Positions 7,748-17,007 of a DNA stretch of 60,676 nucleotides are shown in pieces. The first letter of the stretch is position 1; every line of letters begins with the position of its first letter. Below the pieces are notes generated by a model. It was not told the origin of the DNA. It made no database searches and saw nothing but the letters and a program-made list of their open reading frames with translations. The position numbers and the translations under genes are program-made. Source of the DNA: Indiicoccus explosivorum (GTDB lineage: Bacteria > Bacillota > Bacilli > Bacillales_A > Planococcaceae); NCBI RefSeq assembly GCF_002167005.1, contig NZ_NHTN01000018.1, positions 1 to 60,676 of the forward strand. The letters run 5' to 3'.

Positions 7748-7777
7748 GAAAGCAATTAACAGGGGAGGTATAAAATC

Positions 7778-8686
7778 GTGAATAAATTGAACATCTCTAT
7801 TATCGGTGTGCCAATGGACCTTGGCCAAAACCGGCGCGGCGTCGATATGGGGCCGAGTGCAATCCGTTATGCAGGGGTAGTGGACCGTCTGAAGAGCATC
7901 GGCCATGAAGTGAAGGATGAAGGGGACATCACAATCGACAAAGCGGCACCAGAAACATCGGAGGGAACTAATCTCCGTAATTTGGAAGCGGTTACGGGCG
8001 CGAGTCAGGAACTTGGCGATAAAGTGAATGCCGTCGCAGAAGCTGGGAATTTTCCGCTCGTCCTTGGCGGTGACCACAGTATCGCCATCGGCACGCTGGC
8101 GGGAATCGGAGATCGCCATCAGAATCTCGGGGTCATTTGGTACGATGCCCATGCCGATATGAATACGAGTGATACATCGCCGTCAGGCAACATTCACGGG
8201 ATGCCGCTGGCCGTCAGCATGGGACTCGGCCATGAACAGCTGACCGGTCTGCGGGGTTACACGCCGAAAGTGAAGCCGGAGAACATCGTCATCATCGGGG
8301 CTCGCTCTATTGATCCAGGTGAACGAAAGCTGATCAAAGAGAAGGGCGTGCGTGTCTACACCATGCATGAAATTGACAAGCTGGGAATGAACGCGGTGAT
8401 GGAAGAGGCGATCCAGTACTTGACCGAAGAACGGAAAACCGACGCGGTCCACTTATCGCTGGACCTTGACGGCATTGATCCGATCTACACTCCGGGCGTC
8501 GGAACACCAGTCCCTGGAGGGATCAGCTACCGGGAAAGCCATTTGGCGATGGAAATGCTGCACGATGCCGGTATCATCACTTCTGCCGAGTTTGTCGAAG
8601 TCAACCCGATACTCGACGAAAAAAGCCGGACAGCGGATGTCGCGGTGGCACTGATCGGTTCACTGTTCGGAGAAAAATTGCTGTAA
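7778..8686 (+). CDS. rocF: Arginase
   Basis: A 302-residue ureohydrolase that splits arginine into ornithine and urea. The manganese ligands lie in GGDHSIAIG, DAHADMNT and DLDGIDP, and substrate-contact segments SGNIHGMP and GGISYRE are present. The N-terminal GVPMDLGQNRRGVDMGPSAI favours arginase over agmatinase. It starts with GTG, preceded by AGGGGAGGT. It sits immediately upstream of sigW but has its own promoter and terminator, so it is probably a separate unit. Confidence 0.95.
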   Translation: MNKLNISIIGVPMDLGQNRRGVDMGPSAIRYAGVVDRLKSIGHEVKDEGDITIDKAAPETSEGTNLRNLEAVTGASQELGDKVNAVAEAGNFPLVLGGDHSIAIGTLAGIGDRHQNLGVIWYDAHADMNTSDTSPSGNIHGMPLAVSMGLGHEQLTGLRGYTPKVKPENIVIIGARSIDPGERKLIKEKGVRVYTMHEIDKLGMNAVMEEAIQYLTEERKTDAVHLSLDLDGIDPIYTPGVGTPVPGGISYRESHLAMEMLHDAGIITSAEFVEVNPILDEKSRTADVAVALIGSLFGEKLL

Positions 8687-8690
8687 TGAA

Positions 8691-8720
8691 GACGGGCATC
8701 TCTGCCCGTTTTCTTTTTTT
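8691..8720 (+). terminator. rocF terminator
   Basis: GACGGGCA/TGCCCGTT hairpin followed by a T-rich run, directly after the rocF stop. Confidence 0.85.
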
Positions 8721-8798
8721 GCTCCAATTTCTGCTAAAGCATCAAGAAATGAATAGTTTTCCTTCTCCCACTTTTGTTACGATAAAATTAAGAAAAAG

Positions 8799-8826
8799 TG
8801 AAACCCATCGGTATCTTAATCGTATA
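8799..8826 (+). promoter_or_regulatory. Sigma-W autoregulatory promoter
   Basis: TGAAAC (8799-8804), exactly 16 bp, then CGTATA (8821-8826). This matches the established sigma-W -35/-10 consensus (TGAAAC-N16-CGTA) and lies 36 bp upstream of the sigW ATG, as expected for autoregulation. Confidence 0.93.
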
Positions 8827-8862
8827 CAAATGATAGCCGCACAGGCGGAGGGAATTGAGCGC

Positions 8863-9426
8863 ATGGATTCGTTAGTCAAAAAAAGGGTGGAAAGAGTCAG
8901 AAAAGGGGATCGGGATGCTTACGCTGATGTAGTGGAAATCTACCAGAATCAGCTGTTCCAGATTTGCTACCGCATGCTCGGCAATCGCCATGAAGCGGAA
9001 GATATCGCTCAGGAAGCATTTGCGCGCGCCTATTTCAATATCCATACCTTTGATACGAATCGCAAATTCTCAACTTGGCTATTCCGCATTGCGACGAATT
9101 TATGCATAGACCGCATCCGGAAAAAGAAACCGGATTACCACCTTGATGCAGAAGTCAAAGGGACGGAGGGGCTGACGATGTATTCACACATCGCCGCAGA
9201 AGACCGCCTTCCCGAAGAAGAGCTGCTGACGATGGAAGTGCAGGAGCGGGTGCAGTACGAGATCAGCTGCCTTCCCGAAAAATATCGGGCGGCAATTGTC
9301 CTCAAATATATGGAAGAGCTGTCTCTGGCGGAAATCAGTGAAATTTTAGATCTTCCTGTCGGAACGGTCAAAACCCGGATTCATAGAGGACGGGAAGCTC
9401 TTCGGAAACAATTGAGCAATTTGTAG
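8863..9426 (+). CDS. sigW: ECF sigma factor SigW
   Basis: A 187-residue extracytoplasmic-function sigma factor. Region 2 includes CYRMLGNRHEAEDIAQEAF and the -10 recognition part RKFSTWLFRIATNL. Region 4 contains the helix-turn-helix LAEISEILDLPVGTVKTRI. Similarity to B. subtilis SigW is high across the whole length. It directs RNA polymerase to envelope-stress and antimicrobial-resistance promoters. The ATG at 8863 is chosen because the homologous N-terminus (VKKRVERVRKGD) begins there; earlier in-frame ATGs overlap the promoter. It is followed after 12 bp by its anti-sigma gene. Confidence 0.96.
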   Translation: MDSLVKKRVERVRKGDRDAYADVVEIYQNQLFQICYRMLGNRHEAEDIAQEAFARAYFNIHTFDTNRKFSTWLFRIATNLCIDRIRKKKPDYHLDAEVKGTEGLTMYSHIAAEDRLPEEELLTMEVQERVQYEISCLPEKYRAAIVLKYMEELSLAEISEILDLPVGTVKTRIHRGREALRKQLSNL

Positions 9427-9438
9427 GAGGCGATCCGC

Positions 9439-10077
9439 ATGGCCGGATGTCCGGAAAAAATCATCAGCCTTATGCACGACTACTTGGACGGGGAACTGGA
9501 TCGGCATGATGAGCAAGAGCTGAAAAGACACCTGGATTCGTGCGAGGACTGTCATCAGCATTATTACGAGCTGACGAAGACAGCTGCCCTTATCCAGAGC
9601 GCGCCGAAAGTTCAAGCTCCGCCCGATTTTACTGATCGGACGATGGCCAGACTGCCTAAAGGATACGCAAGGGCCGGAACGAAACGCTGGCTGCGCCGGC
9701 ATCCGTTTCTCGCGTCCGCCTCACTTTTCCTGCTCTTGATGAGTTCGATGCTGCTCACGAGTTTCAATAATGATCAGCAATTTTCATTTACAAAGCAGCC
9801 GAACGTCATAGTCGAGGGAGAGACGGTCATTGTGCCGGAAGGTGAAACGGTGGTCGGTGATCTGACCGTCCGCAACGGGGATATCCGAATCGAAGGCGAA
9901 GTGCAGGGGGATGTGACTGTCATCAACGGCTCCCAGTACATGGCATCGACAGGGGTCATTACGGGGACGCAGGAAGAGATCGATCAAGCCTTTGAATGGC
10001 TTTGGTATACCATCAAAAATGGCGTGCAGGACACGCTGTCACTTTTCGGGGGCAGCGGGGAAACCGTCGAAGAATGA
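9439..10077 (+). CDS. rsiW: Anti-sigma-W factor RsiW
   Basis: A 212-residue single-pass membrane protein. The cytoplasmic zinc-binding anti-sigma domain has the H-x3-C-x2-C motif (His31, Cys35, Cys38). A transmembrane helix spans about 89-108 (FLASASLFLLLMSSMLL). An extracytoplasmic beta-rich segment follows (EGETVIVPEGETVVGDL, EGEVQGDVTVING). It holds SigW inactive at the membrane until regulated proteolysis releases it (known for the family). It shares the sigW operon, ending at a strong terminator. Confidence 0.94.
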   Translation: MAGCPEKIISLMHDYLDGELDRHDEQELKRHLDSCEDCHQHYYELTKTAALIQSAPKVQAPPDFTDRTMARLPKGYARAGTKRWLRRHPFLASASLFLLLMSSMLLTSFNNDQQFSFTKQPNVIVEGETVIVPEGETVVGDLTVRNGDIRIEGEVQGDVTVINGSQYMASTGVITGTQEEIDQAFEWLWYTIKNGVQDTLSLFGGSGETVEE

Positions 10078-10105
10078 AGCCGGCTCTGTGAGGGCCGGCT
10101 TTTTG
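10078..10105 (+). terminator. sigW-rsiW terminator
   Basis: AGCCGGC/GCCGGCT hairpin with TTTTT, beginning at the rsiW stop codon. Confidence 0.85.
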
Positions 10106-10201
10106 CTTTTCATTTACTGGACCAGATAGCCGGAAAGCTGTTCCGGCCCGGTCTCTTTTAACCGGCGGGACCTTTCTTATGACCCGGGCGTCCTGTTATT
10201 A

Positions 10202-10210
10202 TGCTATACT
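10202..10210 (+). promoter_or_regulatory. Extended -10 element upstream of cdaA
   Basis: TGCTATACT, an extended -10 (TGnTATACT), lies 34 bp before the cdaA ATG. The -35 region is weak. Confidence 0.45.
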
Positions 10211-10244
10211 GGAAGGCAAGTGAGGGAAAAGCGAGGGTTGTCAG

Positions 10245-11081
10245 ATGCCGCTTCTGGAAGACTTAGCAAATCAAACACCGCTCGAACTGGTCATCAATGT
10301 AGCTGATGTCCTGCTCGTGTGGTTTGTCATATACAAATTGATCGCCATTATAAAAGGGACGAAAGCTGTCCAGCTCCTTAAAGGGATTTTTGTCATTATC
10401 ATCGCTCAGTTCGCTACCCAGTGGATGGGCTTGGAAACGCTGCAATGGCTCATCCAGCAAGTGCTGGAATGGGGTGTGCTGGCGATTATCATCATCTTTC
10501 AGCCGGAACTCCGGCGCGCGCTTGAACAGATCGGGCGAGGAAAGCTGTTCGCCAGCAGTACATTGCAGGAAGAGTCTGAACGCAACCGTCTGATCGAAGC
10601 GATGAAAGCGTCTGTAAGTTATATGGCGAAACGGCGCATCGGGGCGCTGGTTTCGATTGAACGGGAAACGGGATTGAGTGACTACATCGAAACCGGTATC
10701 CCGATGAACTCGGATTTAACGTCCGAACTGATGATCAATATCTTTATCCCGAATACACCGCTCCATGACGGTGCGGTGATCGTGCAGAAAAACCGGGTTG
10801 CCGCCGCCGCCTGTTACCTTCCATTGTCAGAGAGTCCGTTCATTTCCAAGGAACTGGGCACCCGGCACCGCGCTGCACTGGGGATAAGCGAAGTGACCGA
10901 TGCCATTACGATTGTCGTATCCGAAGAGACCGGCGCCGTCAGTCTGACAGCGAACGGTGATCTCCATCGAAACCTGTCGATCGAGGATTTTGAGGAAAAA
11001 CTGCGCCGTCTCTGGTTTGGAGAAGGTGAAGAACAGCAGACATCCGCCTGGTGGCAGCGGGGAGGGAAACGCAGTGGATAA
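10245..11081 (+). CDS. cdaA: Diadenylate cyclase CdaA
   Basis: A 278-residue membrane-bound enzyme that makes the second messenger c-di-AMP from two ATP. Three N-terminal transmembrane helices (within residues 17-85) precede the DAC domain, which carries the catalytic DGA (175-177, PLHDGAVIV) and RHR (207-209, TRHRAALG) motifs. The start at 10245 gives the usual family length. Its neighbours cdaR and glmM are the conserved partners known to modulate cyclase activity, so the operon ties c-di-AMP production to cell-wall precursor supply. Confidence 0.97.
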   Translation: MPLLEDLANQTPLELVINVADVLLVWFVIYKLIAIIKGTKAVQLLKGIFVIIIAQFATQWMGLETLQWLIQQVLEWGVLAIIIIFQPELRRALEQIGRGKLFASSTLQEESERNRLIEAMKASVSYMAKRRIGALVSIERETGLSDYIETGIPMNSDLTSELMINIFIPNTPLHDGAVIVQKNRVAAAACYLPLSESPFISKELGTRHRAALGISEVTDAITIVVSEETGAVSLTANGDLHRNLSIEDFEEKLRRLWFGEGEEQQTSAWWQRGGKRSG

Positions 11082-12366
11082 AATGATGGATAATCCGTGG
11101 TTTCTAAGAATCGTCGCGCTTCTTCTGGCCCTTCTGATGTTTTTTACCGTCAGAACAGCAGAAGAGAACGCGAGTCCGAACTCTACAGAGCGTGAAGTGC
11201 TGATGGATGTGCCGGTGGAAGTCTTTTACGATAATGAAAGTGCAGTAATTACAGGGGTCCCGCCGACCGTGGACATGCAGATTGCCGGGCCGGGAACTAT
11301 GGTCCAAAAAACGCGGCAGCTGATGGATTTCACGCTGTTCGTCGATCTGCGCGGCTTGGATTATGGAAAGCACCAAGTCATGATCCAGACCGAGAACCTG
11401 TCGGATGAACTTCAAGTAAGAATCGATCCGGCTGTACTTGAAGTGAGTATCGAAGAACGGGTGACGAAAGAGTTCAGAATCGATCCGGAAATCAACGACC
11501 AAATCCTGGCGGAAGGGTATTTCATTGAAAGCACAAGCGTGGACCCTGAAACCGTGCTGGTGACAGGGGCGGAAAGCGCAGTTGAATCGATTGCGGTCGT
11601 GAAAGCCGTTCTGAACACGGAAGCAGACGATATTGACGAATCGTTTACGGCGGAAGCGCGGGTCCGGGTGCTTGACGCTGATTTAAAGCAGCCGACGGTC
11701 ACAGTGGAACCAGAGACCGTCCAAGTCACGGTGAATGTGGCGGAATACAGCCGTGAAGTGCCGATCACCATCCGTCAGACCGGTGAAGCGCCTGACGGTC
11801 TGGTAGTGCAGGAGCTTACGCCTTCCCAGGAAACAGTTACACTTTTCGGACCGAAAAGCACCGTCGACGCCATTGAGGAATATGTCGTGGACGTCAACGC
11901 CGGGGTTCTTTCCGAGACGGACAGCACCATTGAAGTGAACCTCGAGCCGCCGCAGGGAGTTCGGACAATCGAACCTGTGGAACTGACCATCCAGGCGGAT
12001 ATCCAAACGGAGGAAACAGCAGCTGCCGAACAGCGAAAACCGGCAGCTGCGGCGGCTGAACTTCTTCTGGGCGCTGCCGACGAGAGCCGACGGGTGTTCG
12101 CGAATGTCCCTGTGCACGTGAAAGGGCTGGGTCCGGATTACCGGATCCTGTTCACAGGGGCGGAAAAAGGCCGTTTGTCATTGGCTGTGACAGGCAATAA
12201 AGAAGTGCTGGATACATTGACGCAGGCGGATTTTGAACTTTACATAGAAGCGAAGGAAGAAACTGGCAAACAGCTGCTGACCGTCCATTTCACAGGGCCG
12301 GAAGCTGCAAGCGGGTGGCAAGTGGCGCCACGCCTCATTGCTGTCGAAGTGGTGAAACAAGTTTGA
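11074..12366 (+). CDS. cdaR: CdaA regulator CdaR (YbbR domains)
   Basis: A 430-residue protein with one N-terminal transmembrane helix (about 10-26, FLRIVALLLALLMFF), followed by extracytoplasmic YbbR-type repeats. Repeat-like segments begin around DVPVEV, EFRIDPE, VPITIRQ and NVPVHVKG. The GTG at 11074, with GGGGAGG upstream, overlaps the cdaA stop and gives the N-terminus VDKMMDNPW, which matches known CdaR; a longer upstream reading would overlap cdaA substantially. CdaR is known to bind and modulate CdaA. Confidence 0.94.
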   Translation: MDKMMDNPWFLRIVALLLALLMFFTVRTAEENASPNSTEREVLMDVPVEVFYDNESAVITGVPPTVDMQIAGPGTMVQKTRQLMDFTLFVDLRGLDYGKHQVMIQTENLSDELQVRIDPAVLEVSIEERVTKEFRIDPEINDQILAEGYFIESTSVDPETVLVTGAESAVESIAVVKAVLNTEADDIDESFTAEARVRVLDADLKQPTVTVEPETVQVTVNVAEYSREVPITIRQTGEAPDGLVVQELTPSQETVTLFGPKSTVDAIEEYVVDVNAGVLSETDSTIEVNLEPPQGVRTIEPVELTIQADIQTEETAAAEQRKPAAAAAELLLGAADESRRVFANVPVHVKGLGPDYRILFTGAEKGRLSLAVTGNKEVLDTLTQADFELYIEAKEETGKQLLTVHFTGPEAASGWQVAPRLIAVEVVKQV

Positions 12367-12404
12367 GTCCATAGCGGACGAACAGGACTGAAGGAGAGAA
12401 AAGA

Positions 12405-13754
12405 ATGGGAAAATATTTTGGTACGGATGGTGTCCGGGGCATAGCGAACAGCGAACTTACGCCTGAACTGGCATTCAAACTTGGCCGGATCGGCGGTCAT
12501 GTACTGACAAAGGAAGCAAAAGACAAGCCCAAAGTGCTGGTCGGAAAAGATACACGGATCTCAGGACAGATGCTGGAAAGCGCGCTGACGGCAGGGCTCC
12601 TGTCAGTCGGAGCGGAAGTGATGCGGCTCGGCATCATCAGCACGCCAGGGGTTGCTTACTTGACCCGGGCGATCGGCGCTGATGCGGGAGTAATGATCTC
12701 TGCTTCACATAATCCGATGGCGGATAACGGAATCAAATTTTTCGGACCGGATGGATACAAATTATCAGACAGTCAGGAATCGGCCATCGAGGAATTGCTG
12801 GATGCCGGAGAGGATACCCTTCCCCGGCCGATAGGAGAAGACTTGGGAAACATCACACAGTACTTCGAGGGCGGCCAAAAATACTTGCAGTACTTGAAAC
12901 AGACGGTCGATGATGATTTAGCGGGCATCCACGTGGCGCTCGACTGTGCGCACGGCGCGACGTCCCAGCTTGCGACCCACGTCTTTGCCGATCTTGATGC
13001 CGATATAACTTCCATGGGCGCCTCACCGAATGGGCTGAATATCAATGAGGGAGTCGGATCCACTCATCCTGAAGCGCTGGCTTCCCTTGTCGTGGAAAAA
13101 GGGGCCGACGTCGGCTTGGCATTCGACGGAGATGGCGACCGGCTGATTGCGGTGGATGAACGCGGCAGGATCATAGACGGTGACCGGATCATGTACATCT
13201 GTGCGAAGCATTTGAGCGCGGAAGGGCGCTTGAAAAACCGGACGCTCGTCACCACGGTCATGAGCAACATGGGACTGTATAAAGCGCTTGAAGCGAACGG
13301 TATTCAAAGTGTGCAGACGGCCGTCGGCGACCGGTATGTCGTCGAAGAAATGAAGCGGAATGACTATAACCTCGGAGGAGAACAATCCGGGCATATCATT
13401 TTCCTCGATTACAATACGACCGGCGACGGATTGCTGACGGGTCTTCAGCTGGTGAACATTATGAAATTCAGCGGCAAACGGCTGTCAGAACTTGCGGATG
13501 AAATGGAGATTTTTCCGCAGAAACTGCTCAATGTCCGGGTGACCAACAAATACGCAGTAACGGACAATGCGAAAGTCGCTGCCGTCATTGCGGAAACGGA
13601 AGCGGAAATGGCCGGAAACGGCCGCGTGCTTGTCCGGCCTTCAGGAACGGAACCGATTGTCCGTGTCATGGTGGAGGCTGCTTCCGAGGAAGATTGCGAA
13701 CGGTATGTGAACCGGATTGCCGCTGTGGTAAAAGAAGAAATGGGGCTTGACTAA
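12405..13754 (+). CDS. glmM: Phosphoglucosamine mutase
   Basis: A 449-residue alpha-D-phosphohexomutase that interconverts glucosamine-6-phosphate and glucosamine-1-phosphate for peptidoglycan and teichoic-acid precursors. The N-terminal FGTDGVRG, the phosphoserine loop ISASHNP (Ser101), the metal loop DGDGDR and the sugar loop GEQSGH are present, as is the phosphate-binding [16 protein letters not shown] precedes the ATG. It forms the conserved cdaA-cdaR-glmM cluster, with GlmM known in other Firmicutes to inhibit CdaA. Confidence 0.97.
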   Translation: MGKYFGTDGVRGIANSELTPELAFKLGRIGGHVLTKEAKDKPKVLVGKDTRISGQMLESALTAGLLSVGAEVMRLGIISTPGVAYLTRAIGADAGVMISASHNPMADNGIKFFGPDGYKLSDSQESAIEELLDAGEDTLPRPIGEDLGNITQYFEGGQKYLQYLKQTVDDDLAGIHVALDCAHGATSQLATHVFADLDADITSMGASPNGLNINEGVGSTHPEALASLVVEKGADVGLAFDGDGDRLIAVDERGRIIDGDRIMYICAKHLSAEGRLKNRTLVTTVMSNMGLYKALEANGIQSVQTAVGDRYVVEEMKRNDYNLGGEQSGHIIFLDYNTTGDGLLTGLQLVNIMKFSGKRLSELADEMEIFPQKLLNVRVTNKYAVTDNAKVAAVIAETEAEMAGNGRVLVRPSGTEPIVRVMVEAASEEDCERYVNRIAAVVKEEMGLD

Positions 13755-13760
13755 TACTTG

Positions 13761-13790
13761 AAACCGCCTGTTTTGGACAGGCGGTTTTTT
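13761..13790 (+). terminator. glmM terminator
   Basis: AAACCGCCTGT/ACAGGCGGTTT hairpin with a T run, 6 bp after the glmM stop. Confidence 0.88.
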
Positions 13791-13801
13791 GGTGCTTCTG
13801 T

Positions 13802-13831
13802 TTGACGGAATGAAAACAGACAAGGTATGAT
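13802..13831 (+). promoter_or_regulatory. Sigma-A-type promoter of the glmS leader
   Basis: TTGACG (13802-13807), 18-bp spacer, TATGAT (13826-13831). Transcription would begin about 55 nt upstream of the ribozyme cleavage site. Confidence 0.6.
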
Positions 13832-13890
13832 GAAATGGCAGTTTCTGCCCCCGAAAAGGAGGGAAAAGAAAGGGAAATCGGAAAACAGTC

Positions 13891-14058
13891 AAAAGCGCCA
13901 GTGCTGGGGAAATCGGACGGAAACACATCCCCAGCAGACGAGGAGGAGGAGTATCGAGTTTTCGGCGGATACCTCCCGGCCCGGAGCCCGGCCGTTACGC
14001 CCAGCAGCAAAACAGCGGAGCGATCTGCTGCACAACCTGACTGGGAAGGCTTTCCAGA
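13891..14058 (+). ncRNA. glmS ribozyme (GlcN6P-responsive, self-cleaving)
   Basis: The glmS leader has the diagnostic ribozyme sequence. The cleavage site is A-GCGCC (between 13894 and 13895). Stem P1 is formed by GCTGGGGA and TCCCCAGC (about 13903-13937). The catalytic core reads GGAGGAGTATCGAG then TTTTCGGCGGATACCTCC (about 13943-13978), in which GCGCC can pair with GGCG. A 3' accessory domain contains complementary CCCAGCAG/CTGCTG segments and ends near CTGGGAAGG. Glucosamine-6-phosphate is the known cofactor for cleavage, which lowers glmS expression. The 3' boundary is approximate. Confidence 0.95.
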
Positions 14059-14112
14059 AGCGTCTGCCTCGCAGAACGCTTATTTAACTATTGTATTGGA
14101 GGAAAATCATAT

Positions 14113-15915
14113 ATGTGCGGAATTGTTGGCTATATCGGTGAGCAGGATGCAAAAGAGATTTTATTGAAGGGATTGGAGCGGCTGGAGTACCGCGGATACG
14201 ATTCCGCAGGTATTGCCGTCCGGAACAGTGCAGGCATCACCGTTTTCAAGGAAAAAGGCCGGATTGCCGATCTGCGTGCGGAAGTCAATGGAGACGTGGA
14301 GGCTGTGACAGGCATCGGCCATACACGCTGGGCGACCCATGGTGTTCCGAACCACGTGAACGCGCATCCTCATCAGAGTGTGACAGAGCGCTTTACAATC
14401 GTACACAATGGCGTCATCGAAAACTATCATCATTTGCAGCGGGATTACCTGCAGGGCGTGTCCATGAAGTCGGATACGGATACAGAAATTGTTGTCCAGC
14501 TGATCGAGAAGTTTTCAAGTGAAGGGCTGACGACGAAAGAAGCTTTCACGAAAACATTGGAGCTGCTGAAGGGATCCTACGCTATCGCGCTGATGGATGC
14601 TGAAGAAGCGCAGACCATTTATGTGGCTAAAAACAAAAGTCCGCTCCTGGTAGGGCTGGGCGAGAATTTCAACGTCGTGGCATCCGATGCGATGGCGATG
14701 CTCCAGGTTACGGACCAATTCGTGGAATTGATGGACAAGGAAATTGTAATCGTCCGGAAAGAAAACGTCGATATTTATACGCTCGGAGGCGACCGGATCG
14801 ACCGGGATCCTTTTACAGCACAAATTGATATGAGCGATATTGAAAAAGGGACTTACCCGCATTATATGCTGAAGGAAATCGACGAGCAGCCGGCGGTGGT
14901 CCGAAAAATCATCCAAGCCTATCAGAATGAACAGGATGAACTGGCAATCGAGCCTGAAGTGCTGGAAGCTCTGCAGCAAGCAGACCGGCTCTATATCGTC
15001 GCAGCAGGCACAAGTTACCATGCCGGCCTGATCGGCAAAGAGTATCTTGAAAAACTGGCGAAGATCCCTGTGGAAGTCCACATTGCCAGCGAGTTCGGCT
15101 ATAATATGCCGCTATTGTCTGAGAGACCGCTGTTTATCTTCATTTCCCAGTCAGGTGAAACAGCCGACAGCCGGCAGGTGCTGGTGAAGGTGAAAGACCT
15201 TGGGCACCCTGCCCTGACCATCACCAACGTGGCCGGCTCCACGCTGTCACGCGAAGCGGACTATACGCTTCTGCTCCATGCCGGCCCCGAGATCGCAGTC
15301 GCTTCGACAAAAGCATATACGGCACAGCTTGCCGTCCTGTCCATTTTGTCAGCTGTAGCAGCAAAAGCGAAAGGCCTGGACATCGGTTTTGATCTTGAGC
15401 AGGAACTCAGCATCGCAGCGAATGCGATTCAAGCGCAAGTGGACGACAAGGAGAACATGGAAAATATCGCACGGGAGTATTTGGAAACGACGCGCAACTG
15501 CTTTTTCATCGGCCGGAATCTCGATTACTATGTCGGCCTTGAAGGGGCACTGAAACTGAAAGAGATTTCCTACATCCAGGCAGAAGGCTTTGCCGGCGGC
15601 GAGCTGAAGCACGGGACGATCGCGCTTATTGAAGAAGGGACGCCGGTCATCGCGCTTGCGACACAGGAAGCGGTGAATCTGAACATCCGCGGAAACGTGA
15701 AGGAGGTTGTGGCGAGAGGCGCAAACCCATGCATCATTTCCATGGCTGGCCATGCGGAAGATGAAGACCGTCTGGTGCTTCCGGCCGTGCACGAGCTGCT
15801 GGCACCGATTGTATCCGTTGTGCCGCTTCAGCTGATCAGCTACTATGCAGCACTTCACCGCGGGTGCGACGTGGACAAGCCCCGCAATTTGGCGAAGTCG
15901 GTAACTGTGGAATAA
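14113..15915 (+). CDS. glmS: Glutamine-fructose-6-phosphate transaminase (isomerizing)
   Basis: A 600-residue enzyme that commits fructose-6-phosphate to amino-sugar synthesis. The N-terminal class II glutaminase starts MCGIVGYIG with nucleophile Cys2, and has GHTRWATHG and NGVIEN. Two SIS sugar-isomerase domains follow (AAGTSYHAG and [35 protein letters not shown] truncated here to its key residues FIGR and ALKLKE). It ends with the conserved KSVTVE. TTGGAGGA precedes the ATG, and the leader holds the glmS ribozyme. Confidence 0.98.
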   Translation: MCGIVGYIGEQDAKEILLKGLERLEYRGYDSAGIAVRNSAGITVFKEKGRIADLRAEVNGDVEAVTGIGHTRWATHGVPNHVNAHPHQSVTERFTIVHNGVIENYHHLQRDYLQGVSMKSDTDTEIVVQLIEKFSSEGLTTKEAFTKTLELLKGSYAIALMDAEEAQTIYVAKNKSPLLVGLGENFNVVASDAMAMLQVTDQFVELMDKEIVIVRKENVDIYTLGGDRIDRDPFTAQIDMSDIEKGTYPHYMLKEIDEQPAVVRKIIQAYQNEQDELAIEPEVLEALQQADRLYIVAAGTSYHAGLIGKEYLEKLAKIPVEVHIASEFGYNMPLLSERPLFIFISQSGETADSRQVLVKVKDLGHPALTITNVAGSTLSREADYTLLLHAGPEIAVASTKAYTAQLAVLSILSAVAAKAKGLDIGFDLEQELSIAANAIQAQVDDKENMENIAREYLETTRNCFFIGRNLDYYVGLEGALKLKEISYIQAEGFAGGELKHGTIALIEEGTPVIALATQEAVNLNIRGNVKEVVARGANPCIISMAGHAEDEDRLVLPAVHELLAPIVSVVPLQLISYYAALHRGCDVDKPRNLAKSVTVE

Positions 15916-15929
15916 ACAATGAATGACAG

Positions 15930-15971
15930 AAAGCCGGACCGGCGCACTTTTGTGCGTCAGTCCGGCTTTTT
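15930..15971. terminator. Terminator between glmS and the BsuPI lipoprotein gene
   Basis: AAAGCCGGAC pairs with GTCCGGCTTT and GCGCAC with GTGCG around TTTT. The outer A/T runs make it usable from both strands. Confidence 0.85.
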
Positions 15972-15988
15972 GCGTGCAGTTCTGCCGG

Positions 15989-16480
15989 TTAATCCACGAT
16001 ATATTGTGTTTCAACCTCGTAAGCGGGGCCGTCTTCAGGCGTCAGCCAAGCCTTGATTGTGTAAGTGCCAGGCTCGAGGTCCAGCTGGGGCAAATCGAAC
16101 TCGTAGCTCAATTCCCCGCCTGGTTCAATCGTCTCTTCCCCAAGTGCCTGGATGTAGGTGCTGACAGATGACAGCAGGTAGAGCTGTTCGCCGCTTTCTG
16201 ACAGGAGAGCGAAATCGAACCGCTGACCGCTTGTGAAATTGAACGTCACCGCTTCTTCTGTCTGGTTCGTCAAGGTGTAGCGGTACGTATCAGCGTCGAC
16301 AGGTTCGATGGCGGGTTCGAGTTCCCCTGCAGTAATGCCTTCACTTGCTTCACCGTTCACTTCGCCGCTCACTTCTTCTTCCTCCACTTCCGTTTCCGGT
16401 GTTACTTCCGCTGTTCCGCAGGCCGTAAGAAACAGGACCGCCAGCAGCAGAAGAGTTTTCATCCATTTTTTCACAGTCAT
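15989..16480 (-). CDS. BsuPI-domain lipoprotein
   Basis: A 163-residue exported lipoprotein. A signal peptide ends in the lipobox LTAC (Cys21), followed by an acidic linker rich in Glu and Thr (about 25-60). The C-terminal ~100 residues (FNFTSGQRFDF, YIQALGEETIEPGGELSYEF) match the BsuPI fold of the B. subtilis intracellular proteinase inhibitor. It is probably anchored on the outer face of the membrane and may inhibit proteases or act as a generic Ig-like binding domain; the role is inferred. The ATG follows AGGAGGA on the minus strand. Confidence 0.8.
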   Translation of the reverse strand: MTVKKWMKTLLLLAVLFLTACGTAEVTPETEVEEEEVSGEVNGEASEGITAGELEPAIEPVDADTYRYTLTNQTEEAVTFNFTSGQRFDFALLSESGEQLYLLSSVSTYIQALGEETIEPGGELSYEFDLPQLDLEPGTYTIKAWLTPEDGPAYEVETQYIVD

Positions 16481-16584
16481 ATGCCTGTCCTCCTTTCCTC
16501 ATTAGACCGTTTGAAGGGAAAAGATGTTTCATTGAGCAGCAAGAAAAAGTACCGCAGGAGGGTAAAGTCTGTTTTAATGGAATT

Positions 16585-16833
16585 ATGGATCCTCAAAACA
16601 GAGAGGCGGGGCGGACCTTGAGAAAAAACGCATTGTTGATCGGCGGCTTGCTTCTGATTGTTGTGGCAGTTGCCGGATTGTATTTCGGCTACGACGTTAA
16701 ACAAACAGCAGAAGGAGAGGGGCCGAGCGAGAAATGGCTGTGGGTGTCTTTCGCTTTCCAGCTCACGGCGGGGCTTTGTTTCCTTTGGCAGCACTTCTCA
16801 CTGAAACGCAGTAAGGGTCACCCGACTGACTGA
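16585..16833 (+). CDS. Small membrane protein, unknown function
   Basis: An 82-residue protein with two predicted transmembrane helices (about 17-35, LLIGGLLLIVVAVAGLYF, and 51-67) and a basic C-terminus. I do not recognise a family. The start is uncertain: AGGAGGG lies 24 bases upstream of this ATG, and no better in-frame start was found. A terminator follows directly, supporting a real transcription unit. Confidence 0.55.
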   Translation: MDPQNREAGRTLRKNALLIGGLLLIVVAVAGLYFGYDVKQTAEGEGPSEKWLWVSFAFQLTAGLCFLWQHFSLKRSKGHPTD

Positions 16834-16837
16834 ACAG

Positions 16838-16878
16838 CCGGCAGTACCGGAAAACTCCTTCCGGAATGCCGGTTTTTT
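16838..16878 (+). terminator. Terminator after the small membrane protein
   Basis: CCGGCA/TGCCGG outer stem with inner CCGGAA/TTCCGG, then TTTTTT. Confidence 0.75.
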
Positions 16879-17007
16879 GCCGGGAACTTTTCCTGTAAAA
16901 TAAAGTCCTATGGAACGTAACCGGATTGCCACTGTCATTTGCAGGGGAAAGCCGGTATGATGGAAGTTGGGTTCCAGAAATTACACGTATGGGAGTTAAT
17001 CTTATTT

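Noticed and set aside
7691-7777. Search for a sigma-L (-24/-12) promoter and RocR-type site before rocF
   Set aside because: No GG-N10-GC -24/-12 pair found; a sigma-A-like promoter is present instead.
13827-14167. Two overlapping short frames in the glmS leader
   Set aside because: They translate the ribozyme region and have no ribosome-binding site or similarity.
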